DNA of 7,456 nt from Eubacterium sp. (GCA_024697885.1 JAILSA010000128.1:1-7456); one strand, 5' to 3'; counted from the first letter of the stretch, positions 1 through 6,583 are shown. Translations and numbers: made by a program. Notes: generated by a model not told the origin, from the letters alone.

Positions 1-14
1 TATTCTCTCTTAAC

Positions 15-95
15 GTAGCCTCTGTTTCAAGGCTTAGGCTACTCACTCAGGGTTGTCATACAACCCCACGGCCTTGCCCGTGGGTATTAGTGAGT
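15..95. other. Multi-stem structured element, possibly an IS200/IS605 right end with omega-RNA
   Basis: Several perfect inverted repeats are packed together. GTAGCCT/AGGCTAC occupies 15-21 and 36-42. ACTCACT/AGTGAGT (41-47 and 89-95) encloses two hairpins: GGGTTGT/ACAACCC (50-56 and 60-66, CAT loop) and CCCACGG/CCGTGGG (65-71 and 78-84). The result is a three-way junction beside a fourth stem. A terminal ACAACCCCACGG...CCGTGGG hairpin is the kind of structure found at the right ends of IS200/IS605-family elements, where it forms the 3' part of the omega RNA used by TnpB. No tnpB coding is visible in the window; it would lie off the left edge on the plus strand. Alternatives are a non-autonomous palindromic element or a riboregulator of a gene to the left. 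The base pairing is seen directly; the IS assignment rests on resemblance only. Confidence 0.42.
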
Positions 96-174
96 CTATT
101 GTCCTCCCCATTTGTAAAAAATATCTTTTTTATTATATCATATTTTGTGGTCTTTAATCAAAAAATAATACACC

Positions 175-210
175 AAAAAAAGCGCCCCACCCTCAGGATG
201 AAGCGCCCTT
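175..210 (-). terminator. Rho-independent terminator of the operon
   Basis: Read on the minus strand, the arm at 210-196 and the arm at 192-178 form about 15 continuous base pairs closed by a UGA loop (193-195). The stem includes several G-U pairs, and its base runs into seven U residues (181-175). The core is GCGC with CAUCC/GGGUG near the loop. Because the stem depends on G-U pairs, the opposite strand would have A-C mismatches and fold poorly. It therefore terminates leftward transcription specifically. It lies 56 nt after the stop codon of the FHA gene, the end of the gene run. Confidence 0.88.
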
Positions 211-223
211 ATAGTAAAAACAT

Positions 224-264
224 TTTCATTCAAATTGATTTTATTCAAATTGATTTGAATGAAA
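224..264 (-). other. AT-rich hairpin just after the last stop codon
   Basis: TTTCATTCAAAT (224-235) and ATTTGAATGAAA (253-264) are perfect 12-bp inverted repeats beginning 1 nt after the TAA of the FHA gene on the transcribed strand. The stem is rich in A-T pairs and is not followed by a long U run, so it is probably not a terminator by itself. It could protect the 3' end or slow polymerase before the terminator at 175-210. Confidence 0.5.
228..257. repeat. Tandem duplication of a 15-bp AT-rich unit
   Basis: ATTCAAATTGATTT occurs at 228-241 and again at 243-256, giving two 15-bp units that differ only at the last base. Both copies can pair with ATTTGAAT at 253-260. The first does so as part of a perfect 12-bp stem (224-235 with 253-264, 17-nt loop). 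The second forms a compact hairpin (243-250 with 253-260, 2-nt gap). It lies between the last stop codon and the GC-rich terminator. Confidence 0.85.
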
Positions 265-265
265 T

Positions 266-1099
266 TTACATCAGCTGAAACACATGATGCTGGTTCTCAA
301 AACAAATCTTAGTCCCCAACTTAAATCCCTGGGCTCGTCCCATTGGCAGGCGGGTTCCATCCATCAGGAAGGTTCCGTTGGTGGAGTAATCAATTACATA
401 GTAGAGGCCATCCGCCTGGCTGAACTTAATCTTGCAGTGGCGGCGGCTGATTTTGTTGTCATGGAAAACGATGTTGCAGATGTCTGGGCGAGTTCCAAGA
501 AGCACCTCTTCCTCCGGGTCCATGGCAAAAAAGTTGCCTGCGTATTCGCCCTTGAGCACATAAATTCCGTGCTGGAGATTGGCATTTTCCTCCAGGTCTT
601 CTTCCTCGTCCTCCAGGCTCTCCTCCTGGAAAACAGGCTCTTCCAGGCTGGACTTTTTCTTGTCTGTGGCAGGAAGTTTTCCCCCTAGGCGTTTCATTTT
701 CAAGGCCTTGGCCCCGAGGAAATGCACCAGGAAGATCGTGCCGTAAAAGGCGATGCTGAGGGGAATGTTCAAAATACCAATGTAATTTAAAACAATTCCT
801 CCGCAGATAAAAATAAGCATAAAGCAAACGCTTGCCGCCTGGTAGAGATAGTAAATCAGGATGTCCTCCCGTCTCTCTGCCTGCAAAAGCATGGCGGAGT
901 GCACATAGATAAATGCAAAACCAAAGATTAAAATCAGGGCTGCCACGGCTGCAGCGCTAATGGGCAAAAGGCCGATATCGCCGAAGATGGCAGAGGCGGC
1001 TCCGGACAAAATCCATCCCAGAATCACCACACCTGAGGCGATTGCCATACAGGCTGCAAAGATGTAATAAATCACAGCCATTGTCTTACAAAGCTTCAT
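266..1099 (-). CDS. Four-helix membrane protein with C-terminal cytosolic FHA domain
   Basis: I do not recognise a named gene. The 277-residue protein has four hydrophobic helices at about 7-31, 46-68, 80-104 and 107-129. Basic residues flank the loop at 75-78 and the segment after helix 4 (KALKMKRLGGK, 131-141), placing both termini in the cytosol. A lysine patch (147-149) leads into a strongly acidic linker: 12 Asp/Glu among residues 152-171. The forkhead-associated domain (about 177-275) has its phosphothreonine-binding residues: LLGTRPD (200-206, R204), ISRRHC (217-222, S218 and H221) and YSTNGTF (238-244, N241). FHA domains bind phosphothreonine peptides, so a Ser/Thr kinase substrate is the expected partner; no kinase gene is in the window. 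A role in signalling, cell-envelope assembly or secretion is possible but not shown. It is the last gene of the run, 22 nt after the aminopeptidase, and its stop is followed by two hairpins. Confidence 0.85.
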   Translation of the reverse strand: MKLCKTMAVIYYIFAACMAIASGVVILGWILSGAASAIFGDIGLLPISAAAVAALILIFGFAFIYVHSAMLLQAERREDILIYYLYQAASVCFMLIFICGGIVLNYIGILNIPLSIAFYGTIFLVHFLGAKALKMKRLGGKLPATDKKKSSLEEPVFQEESLEDEEEDLEENANLQHGIYVLKGEYAGNFFAMDPEEEVLLGTRPDICNIVFHDNKISRRHCKIKFSQADGLYYVIDYSTNGTFLMDGTRLPMGRAQGFKLGTKICFENQHHVFQLM

Positions 1100-1104
1100 A
1101 GTTT

Positions 1105-1109
1105 CCTCC
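1105..1109 (-). promoter_or_regulatory. Ribosome binding site that fixes the FHA-protein start
   Basis: GGAGG on the minus strand is 5 nt before the ATG at 1097-1099. The in-frame ATG at 1145-1147 would overlap the aminopeptidase gene by 26 nt and put 16 polar residues before the first membrane helix. The downstream start is preferred. Confidence 0.8.
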
Positions 1110-1121
1110 AATGTCTTTATC

Positions 1122-2408
1122 TCAGATCTTCCACTTGCCGTCTTCAACTTGGATTAGGTCGCTGGCGTAAAAGCCGGCGGACAAAACAATCATGTCCTTC
1201 AAATCCTGGCAGGCCGCTGTCTCCACGGCGCTGTGCATAGCCCACTGTGGGATTCCAATGTCAACCATAGGAATGCTGAGCTGCTGGCTCAAAAGGTTGC
1301 CCAGAGTGCTTCCTCCCGGGGAGTCTGCCCGGTTAGCAAAGGCCTGAGTCATCAGCCCCTCCCTCAAGCAAACCATGTCCAGAGCTGCTGCCGTCAGGCC
1401 TGTGGAAGTGTATTTTTGACTTGCATTATATTTTACTACAATCCCCCCACCAAGGCAAACGCTAAATTGGCTGTCGCTCTTGGCTGGCAGGTTTGGATGG
1501 GTGGCGTGGGCGTTGTCCGCACTGATTAGGAGACTGGCGCTGCGAAGGCACATGCCCTCCTGTCTGGTCAGGCCAAGGCCCTCCTCGATTCTCTCCATAG
1601 TCTGAGGGAGAAAATTAGACATGGCTCCCTGACGGGTTCCACTCCCCACTTCCTCGTTGTCAAAGACAGTCCAGATGCGGATGCTGTCGCAGGAATTTTC
1701 CATGCTCTGCAAAAATCCCTCCAGGGTGGTGGCCACACAGGCCAAGTCATCAATTCTTGGAGCCATGAAAAACTCTCCCGAAGTCCCAAGGCGCACCGGC
1801 TTTTGTCTGGTGACCAAGACCAGGTCGTGATCTACGATTTCATCCTCTGGGCTCAGGCCTGCTGCCTCCCTTAGGACGCCTTCTAAGTCCGCCTCCGGTC
1901 CCCCGTAGATTGACTGCAAATCCACCTGTGGGTTGTAGGCATAGCCCTTGTTAATCTCCCTGTTAAAATGAATGGCCAGGTTGGGAATCACCAAAAGGTC
2001 CTTGTCCACATAGACAAGTTTGGACTCAAGGCCATCCTCCCTGTCAATCAAAAGTCGTCCCGCAATAGTCAGGGGACGGTCTAGCCAGCTAGAGTAAATC
2101 ATGCCGCCGTAGCCCTCTACCTCAGCCTTTCCATAATCCGTATTTCCCTGGTTCAATTTCTTAATGCGAAAGGTTGGGGAGTCGCTGTGGCTGGCCATAA
2201 TGTGATAGTTGACCGGCTTGTTTTTTGGCAGGCAAAAAGCGATGATGCTGGATTGATTTCTGGTGACATAATACTTGCCCCCTGGCTCTACCTGCCAGAG
2301 TTTAGTCTCCTCCAGGCGGCAAAAACCTTCCGCCTCCAAGAGCTCTGCTGCCTGGGCTACTACGTGAAAGGGGCTGACTCCCTTTTCAATAAATTCTAAA
2401 ATATCCAA
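1122..2408 (-). CDS. apeB: M18 family zinc aminopeptidase (aspartyl aminopeptidase-like)
   Basis: M18 enzymes are cytosolic di-zinc exopeptidases that remove N-terminal residues, often acidic ones, from peptides and usually form tetrahedral dodecamers. The 428-residue length is typical. Residues 6-15 (FIEKGVSPFH) match the usual family N-terminus. Metal and catalytic residues can be assigned by motif: H74 (ASHSDSP), bridging D220 (PRIDDL), catalytic E252 and ligand E253 (DNEEVGS), D298 (SADNAHA) and H392 (AMHSAVE). The GGSTLG loop (365-370) is also present. None is missing, so the enzyme should be active. The conserved DNAHATHPN stretch (298-306) is followed by PAKSD rather than the common YxxKHD form. 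Start TTG is forced by the in-frame upstream hflX stop. TGA lies 22 nt before the FHA gene. Exact substrate preference cannot be read from sequence, so the apeB symbol is by family only. Confidence 0.93.
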   Translation of the reverse strand: MDILEFIEKGVSPFHVVAQAAELLEAEGFCRLEETKLWQVEPGGKYYVTRNQSSIIAFCLPKNKPVNYHIMASHSDSPTFRIKKLNQGNTDYGKAEVEGYGGMIYSSWLDRPLTIAGRLLIDREDGLESKLVYVDKDLLVIPNLAIHFNREINKGYAYNPQVDLQSIYGGPEADLEGVLREAAGLSPEDEIVDHDLVLVTRQKPVRLGTSGEFFMAPRIDDLACVATTLEGFLQSMENSCDSIRIWTVFDNEEVGSGTRQGAMSNFLPQTMERIEEGLGLTRQEGMCLRSASLLISADNAHATHPNLPAKSDSQFSVCLGGGIVVKYNASQKYTSTGLTAAALDMVCLREGLMTQAFANRADSPGGSTLGNLLSQQLSIPMVDIGIPQWAMHSAVETAACQDLKDMIVLSAGFYASDLIQVEDGKWKI

Positions 2409-2416
2409 AGCTTTTT

Positions 2417-2422
2417 CCCCCT
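2417..2422 (-). promoter_or_regulatory. Ribosome binding site for the TTG-started M18 aminopeptidase
   Basis: AGGGGG on the minus strand overlaps the hflX stop codon and is 8 nt before the TTG at 2406-2408. The in-frame codon five positions upstream is the hflX TAG, so no earlier start is possible. The next in-frame ATG is residue 71, past conserved N-terminal sequence. TTG is therefore the best-supported start, despite a less than ideal site. Confidence 0.6.
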
Positions 2423-3671
2423 AAATATTCATGTGGTCAGGCACATAGGCCTTAATGGCAATTCCCTCCTGAACATATTCCTCAGACTCCAGTTTTCCGT
2501 ACTGGCGGATTTGCTGGATTTTGCCTGCCTCCTCATAAGGGATTACCTTTTCAATATAAGTCATTCCTGCATTCAGGATTTGTTCCACCTGGTTCAAAAG
2601 GTCCTCAAGACCCTTCTTTTTCTTGGCAGAGATGTGGACCACCTTGTCCGCTTTCAAATCCTTAAAGGCGGACTGGTCGCTTCCCTCAATCCGGTCCATT
2701 TTGTTAAAGGCTGTGAGCACCGGCTTGTCGCCCACCTCTAGCTCCCGGAGGGTCTCGTACACAACCTCCATCTGCAAATCATAGTTTTCATTGGAGGCGT
2801 CCACCACATGGAGAATCATGTCCGCGTACTTGGCCTCCTCCAGGGTAGACCGAAAGGCCCGAATCAACTGGTGGGGAAGTTTACTGATAAAACCTACCGT
2901 ATCCGTAAAGAGAATCTTTTGTCCCTTTTTGATTTCCAGGGCCCTGGTAGTGGGGTCAAGAGTGGCAAAAAGTTTGTCCTCCGACAAAATCCCCGCGTCT
3001 GTCAGGGCATTTAGAAGAGTGGACTTGCCCGCATTGGTGTAGCCCACAATAGCCACTGTCGGCGTCTGGTTTTTGCTCCTTTGCTTCCTCATGGTATCCC
3101 GGTTTTGCACCACTTCCTTTAAGTGGCGGTTGAGAAGGGAAATCCTGTCCTTAATCAAACGACGGTCCATCTCCAGCTTTTTCTCACCGGGACCCCTGGT
3201 TCCGATTCCACCTCCCAGACGGGACATGGCAGTTCCAAAACCCGTCAGGCGGGAGGACCGATAGCGGAGCTGGGCTAGCTCCACCTGAAGTTTACCCTCG
3301 CTGGTCCTGGCGTGGGCGGCAAAAATATCCAAAATCATAACCGTTCTGTCAATAATTTTGACTCCCAACTCCTTGCCAAGGTTGGTAATCTGAGCTGGTG
3401 ACAGCTCGTCATCGCAGACCACCGTGTCCGCATTTTGCAGGGCAATCATTTCCTTTAATTCTTCTATTTTGCCCTTACCGATATAGGTGCCAGGGTGAAA
3501 GGCCTCCCTCTTTTGCACCAGGCGGCCCACTGTCTCTGCCCCGGCTGTCTCTGCCAGTTCCTCTAACTCGTCAAGAGATATTTCTACGCTTGTAGAATCA
3601 TCATTTTTCGACAAATCCACTGCCAAGAGAATAACTCTTTCCCTGTCCTGTTCTGTCTCGTAAAGCTCCAT
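2421..3671 (-). CDS. hflX: Ribosome-associated GTPase HflX
   Basis: HflX is a TRAFAC-class GTPase that binds the 50S subunit and splits stalled or stress-inactivated 70S ribosomes. The 416-residue protein has the full architecture. The N-terminal HflX domain (about 10-200) contains GTYIGKGK (61-68), CDDELSPAQ (86-94) and the glycine-rich RLGGGIGTRGPGEKKLE signature (151-167), followed by a basic helical linker (170-200). The G domain carries G1 GYTNAGKST (210-218), G2 FATLDPT (235-241), G3 DTVGF (257-261), G4 NKMD (323-326) and G5 SAK (348-350). A small C-terminal domain (about 370-416) follows. All nucleotide-binding motifs are intact. Start ATG at 3671 is preceded by AGGAGG (3676-3681) with a 4-nt spacer, on the short side. 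It ends in TAG, 12 nt before the next start and in the same frame as that gene. Confidence 0.96.
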   Translation of the reverse strand: MELYETEQDRERVILLAVDLSKNDDSTSVEISLDELEELAETAGAETVGRLVQKREAFHPGTYIGKGKIEELKEMIALQNADTVVCDDELSPAQITNLGKELGVKIIDRTVMILDIFAAHARTSEGKLQVELAQLRYRSSRLTGFGTAMSRLGGGIGTRGPGEKKLEMDRRLIKDRISLLNRHLKEVVQNRDTMRKQRSKNQTPTVAIVGYTNAGKSTLLNALTDAGILSEDKLFATLDPTTRALEIKKGQKILFTDTVGFISKLPHQLIRAFRSTLEEAKYADMILHVVDASNENYDLQMEVVYETLRELEVGDKPVLTAFNKMDRIEGSDQSAFKDLKADKVVHISAKKKKGLEDLLNQVEQILNAGMTYIEKVIPYEEAGKIQQIRQYGKLESEEYVQEGIAIKAYVPDHMNI

Positions 3672-3692
3672 GTCGCCTCCTATTTTTCACAT

Positions 3693-4688
3693 CTATTCCA
3701 CCACGCGGAGGGTGATTTCCCCGGTGCGAAGGACCTTTTTTTCACCTTCCACCTGGACGATCAAACCGCCCTCCTCATCAATATCAATCGCTGTTCCCCA
3801 CTGCCACTCATCCTCCTGGAGCTTGGCATATCCTGAGGAAAATCTCACTTCCCGGCCAATGACATTGGACCAGGCCCGGTAATCATCCATAAAATTCTCT
3901 GGATTTAGATTTTCGTAGAGGTCATAAACCTGGTTGGCAACGGCGGCCACCAAATCGTTCCTTGGCACCTTAATACTGTCTGTGCAGACAGCCCCTGCCC
4001 GGTCCCTTATGTCCTCTGGAAAACCTCCCTTTGGCTCCCGGTAATTAATGCCGATGCCAAGGACTAGCCAGTCAATGCCACCGGACTCAAAATCCGTCAC
4101 GGCCTCGGTCAGAATTCCACAGACCTTCCTGTCCCGAAGATACACGTCGTTGACCCACTTGATCTGGGCCTCTTCTCCAAGAACCTGTCTCAGGGCCCTG
4201 GCCACTGCCACTGCCGCCGCCGTGGTAATGAGAACCGGATGTTCCGCCTGGCCTCCCTCCGGCCGAAACATAAAACTCATATAGATTCCTGTTCCCTCAG
4301 GAGAGTAAAAGCCTCTTCCCTTCCGGCCCTTGCCTGCCGTCTGTTCCTCAGCCAAAACCAAAAGTCCCGACTCCGCCCCCTCTAAAGCCCGTCTCTTGGC
4401 CTCAAGGTTGGTGGAGTCTATTTTTTTCAAAACCACCAGCTGGCGGTCCCTGTATTTTTCCTTGATTTTCATAGAAATTCCCACCTCGGATAGGAGGTCG
4501 GAATGGTCTGCCAATCGGTAGCCCCGGTTGTTGGCCGCCTTGACCTGGTAACCCTCTTCTTCGAGAGATTTCACTGCCTTCCAGATGGCCGTCCGGCTAA
4601 CCCCCAATTCTCTGGCAATGTCCTGGCCGGACAGGTCCTTTCCCCGAGAGGCCTCTAAGAGGGCCAACACATCAGTCTTTACACTCAT
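3693..4688 (-). CDS. birA: Bifunctional biotin--[acetyl-CoA-carboxylase] ligase / biotin repressor BirA
   Basis: BirA activates biotin to biotinyl-5'-AMP and attaches it to the carrier lysine of biotin-dependent carboxylases; group II members also repress biotin genes. The protein is 331 residues from the chosen ATG, close to B. subtilis (325) and E. coli (321) BirA. Residues 3-60 form the winged helix-turn-helix (LSGQDIARELGVSRTAIWKAV, about 19-39, then GYRL in the wing), so this is the DNA-binding type. The ligase core shows DSTN (91-94), the adenylate-binding loop GKGRKGRG (119-126), KWVND (177-181) with the lysine expected to contact biotin, CGILTE (190-195) and LGIGIN (210-215). The C-terminal SH3-like domain ends with TGEITLR (322-328). 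It overlaps trhP by 17 nt and ends in TAG 21 nt before hflX. No biotin operator or biotin synthesis gene is visible, so its regulatory targets lie elsewhere. Confidence 0.95.
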   Translation of the reverse strand: MSVKTDVLALLEASRGKDLSGQDIARELGVSRTAIWKAVKSLEEEGYQVKAANNRGYRLADHSDLLSEVGISMKIKEKYRDRQLVVLKKIDSTNLEAKRRALEGAESGLLVLAEEQTAGKGRKGRGFYSPEGTGIYMSFMFRPEGGQAEHPVLITTAAAVAVARALRQVLGEEAQIKWVNDVYLRDRKVCGILTEAVTDFESGGIDWLVLGIGINYREPKGGFPEDIRDRAGAVCTDSIKVPRNDLVAAVANQVYDLYENLNPENFMDDYRAWSNVIGREVRFSSGYAKLQEDEWQWGTAIDIDEEGGLIVQVEGEKKVLRTGEITLRVVE

Positions 4689-5928
4689 CCTCATTCTCCA
4701 TTCTCTGACGCATAATCCAGTGGGCCTCCACCGGCTGGTCAAGCTTCATGCGAATCATCTCTCCCGGATGCGGACAGCTCTCGCAAGGCTGGTCGTACTG
4801 GTCATACATCTCCAAAACCCTGGCCTCCCGGTTCTCCCCATCCGGCACCATAATCTCAATCATATCCCCGCAGAAGAACTTATTCTTCTGGGAAAAATAA
4901 AGGTAGCCCTGGTCATCCACCCGGTCAATCATACCCAGATAATTGTATCCCTTGACATAGGTGTTGTTGTCATAAATCTGGGTCTCATGAGTTGGCTTGT
5001 GGAAGAAAAATCCTGTGGTAAACTGGCGGTAGGTGCACTTGGCAATCTCCTCCTTGTACCAAGGAATGCGGCTGCGGTACTTTTCCTCGCTCTCAAAATA
5101 ATCTGCCACTGCCTGGCTGTAGGTTCTGGCCACAACAGCCACATAGAGAGCAGTCTTCATTCTTCCCTCGATTTTGAAGCTGTCGATTCCCGCCTCAATC
5201 AACTCAGGAATGTGCTCAATCATACAGAGGTCCTTGGAGTTAAAAATATAAGTCCCCCTCTCATTTTCCTCCACTGGCAAGTACTCCCCTGGTCTACTCT
5301 CCTCCACAAGGTGGTAGCGCCAGCGGCATGGGTGAGTACAGGCTCCGCGGTTGGCGTCCCTGCCTGTAAAGTAATTGCTCAAAAGGCAACGACCAGAATA
5401 GCTGATGCACATAGCTCCGTGAACAAAGGTCTCAATCTCCAAATCCTCTGGAATGTTGTCATGAATCTCCTTGATTTCCGTCAGAGAAAGCTCTCTGGCT
5501 GTCACCACTCGACTGGCTCCCTGGTCCTTCCAAAACTGAAAACCTAAGTAGTTTACATTGTTGGCCTGGGTGCTGACATGGAGCTCAATCTCCGGGCAGA
5601 CCCTTTTGGCAATGGAAAAAACGCCTGGGTCCGAGATAATAAGGGCGTCCGGCTTCATTTCCTTTAGCTCGTGAAAATACTTTTCCACGCCCTTTAAGTC
5701 CGCATTGTGGGCTGTGATATTGGCAGTGACATAGACCTTTTTGCCCCTCTCATGGGCAAAGGCGATTCCCGCCGCCATGTCCTCTGGGGAGAAGTTCTTG
5801 GCCTTGGCCCTAAGCCCGTACATCTCTCCTCCAATATAAACTGCATCTGCCCCGTAGAGTATGGCTGTCTTTAAGACCTCTAAGCTGCTGGCTGGTGCAA
5901 GGATTTCAATATCCTCTCTCTTTCTCAT
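4672..5928 (-). CDS. trhP: U32 'peptidase' family protein TrhP, prephenate-dependent tRNA uridine hydroxylation
   Basis: The protein has 418 residues. The U32 signature is clear: ETFVHGAMCISYSGRCLLS (166-184), followed by NRGACTHPCRW (193-203), then FNSKDLC (229-235) and the conserved SFKIEGRMK (250-258). Cysteines C174, C181, C197 and/or C201, and C235 match the spacing of the four [4Fe-4S] ligands of characterised U32 proteins (UbiU/V, RlhA). An N-terminal barrel-like region (7-165, from EILAPASS) precedes them, and a C-terminal beta domain (about 328-405) follows. TrhP proteins are now linked to 5-hydroxyuridine formation at tRNA position 34 rather than proteolysis, and pairing with trmR fits that role. 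B. subtilis has two adjacent paralogues (yrrN and yrrO); only one is present here. Start ATG at 5928 has GGAGG 9 nt upstream, overlapping the end of trmR. The 3' end overlaps birA by 17 nt. Alternative: a collagenase-like U32 peptidase, which the context does not favour. Confidence 0.9.
   Translation of the reverse strand: MRKREDIEILAPASSLEVLKTAILYGADAVYIGGEMYGLRAKAKNFSPEDMAAGIAFAHERGKKVYVTANITAHNADLKGVEKYFHELKEMKPDALIISDPGVFSIAKRVCPEIELHVSTQANNVNYLGFQFWKDQGASRVVTARELSLTEIKEIHDNIPEDLEIETFVHGAMCISYSGRCLLSNYFTGRDANRGACTHPCRWRYHLVEESRPGEYLPVEENERGTYIFNSKDLCMIEHIPELIEAGIDSFKIEGRMKTALYVAVVARTYSQAVADYFESEEKYRSRIPWYKEEIAKCTYRQFTTGFFFHKPTHETQIYDNNTYVKGYNYLGMIDRVDDQGYLYFSQKNKFFCGDMIEIMVPDGENREARVLEMYDQYDQPCESCPHPGEMIRMKLDQPVEAHWIMRQRMENEDECKD
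4696..4699 (-). promoter_or_regulatory. Ribosome binding site supporting the internal birA start
   Basis: GGAG on the minus strand is 7 nt upstream of the ATG at 4686-4688, inside the last codons of trhP. The ATG at 4692-4694 is only 2 nt from it, which is too close. Longer in-frame starts as far as 4742 would overlap trhP by up to 71 nt and add residues not typical of BirA. Confidence 0.65.
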
Positions 5929-5932
5929 TTCC

Positions 5933-6583
5933 TCAGTCCTCCATTTTTCTTGATAAGGTCATGCCATCCCCTAAAGGCAGGCAAATAGTTTCTAACTTTG
6001 GGTGGTCCGTCAGAGCCTTGAGATAGTCTCTCATTCGGCTGTGAATGGTCCGGTCTCTCCTGGTGACGGCATAGCGGGATTCCAAAATATCTCCCTCGTG
6101 CAAAATGTTGTCCGTCACAAGGAGGCCACCCTCTTCTAACAATTCTAATACATTGGGCAAAAAATTCAAATACTGGCCCTTGGCCGCATCCATAAAAATA
6201 AAGTCGAATTTTTTCCCTTCTTCGACTAAGTCCTTCAGGACCTCCGTGGCGTCTCCCTCCCGAAGGTTAATCCTTCCCTCCGGGTCTAGGCGGGCAAAAT
6301 TTTTCTTGGCCTCTGTCAGCCTCATAGGAACCTTTTCTACAGTTGTAATACCGCTATTTTCCGGCAAATTTTCCAACATGTAGAGGGCCGAATATCCCAC
6401 GGCAGTTCCCACTTCTAAGACCTGTTTTGGCTTGTTTGTCCTCAGAAGATAGCCTATGAGGTCCCTGGTCCCCCTGCGTATGATTGGCACCTGGTCCCTC
6501 TTGGCCCTCTCCTCTAGGTCTCGAATCTCTTCCGACGGCTGTTTGCGGTAGAGTTCCAAAAAAACTTCCATTCTCTCGTCCAC
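5933..6583 (-). CDS. trmR: tRNA 5-hydroxyuridine O-methyltransferase TrmR (YrrM type)
   Basis: This is a class I SAM-dependent O-methyltransferase of the catechol/caffeoyl-CoA family (PF01596 type), 216 residues from the GTG start, matching the usual length of about 215. Visible motifs are the SAM-binding glycine loop VLEVGTAVGYS (55-65), the ribose-binding acidic residue in TVEK (E83), EGDATE (D111), and the metal-binding set D132 (in MDAAKGQY) with D158-N159 (in VTDNIL). In B. subtilis the homologue TrmR methylates 5-hydroxyuridine to 5-methoxyuridine at wobble position 34 of tRNAs. The next gene encodes TrhP, the U32-family protein needed for the preceding hydroxylation, so the neighbourhood supports a tRNA substrate over a small-molecule phenol. 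The stop is 4 nt before the trhP start. A longer form beginning with TTG at 6610 would add nine residues but lacks a good ribosome binding site. Family secure; substrate inferred from context. Confidence 0.88.
   Translation of the reverse strand: MDERMEVFLELYRKQPSEEIRDLEERAKRDQVPIIRRGTRDLIGYLLRTNKPKQVLEVGTAVGYSALYMLENLPENSGITTVEKVPMRLTEAKKNFARLDPEGRINLREGDATEVLKDLVEEGKKFDFIFMDAAKGQYLNFLPNVLELLEEGGLLVTDNILHEGDILESRYAVTRRDRTIHSRMRDYLKALTDHPKLETICLPLGDGMTLSRKMED

Larger units (their letters stand above)
1..265. other. Non-coding left end, no supported gene
   Basis: This stretch holds the structured element (15-95), a strongly AT-rich spacer (about 97-174) with no convincing promoter or start site, the operon terminator and the 15-bp duplication. 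One plus-strand frame stays open from the left edge through 278. Its translation runs straight through the hairpins and terminator and resembles no family, so it is not called. Confidence 0.7.

Noticed and set aside
116..146. AT-rich inverted repeats (AAAATAT/ATATTTT) in the spacer
   Set aside because: They are expected by chance in sequence this rich in A and T, with no U tract or gene context to give them meaning.
3..278. Plus-strand frame open from the left edge, possible C-terminus of tnpB or a 62-residue ORF starting at 90
   Set aside because: The translation passes through the structured element and the operon terminator and does not resemble TnpB or any other family. The openness is attributed to chance over a short distance.
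284..688. Plus-strand open frame of 134 codons opposite the FHA gene
   Set aside because: It lies wholly antisense to the FHA domain and acidic linker, whose motifs clearly define the coding strand; there is no independent support.
4686..4742. Extended birA start adding 18 residues
   Set aside because: It would deepen the overlap with trhP to 71 nt, lacks a better ribosome binding site, and adds residues before the usual BirA winged-helix N-terminus.
4585..5547. Long plus-strand open frame (320 codons) opposite trhP and birA
   Set aside because: It is antisense to two well-conserved genes with complete motifs, spans their junction, and its translation shows no recognisable domain. It is a by-product of codon bias on the coding strand.
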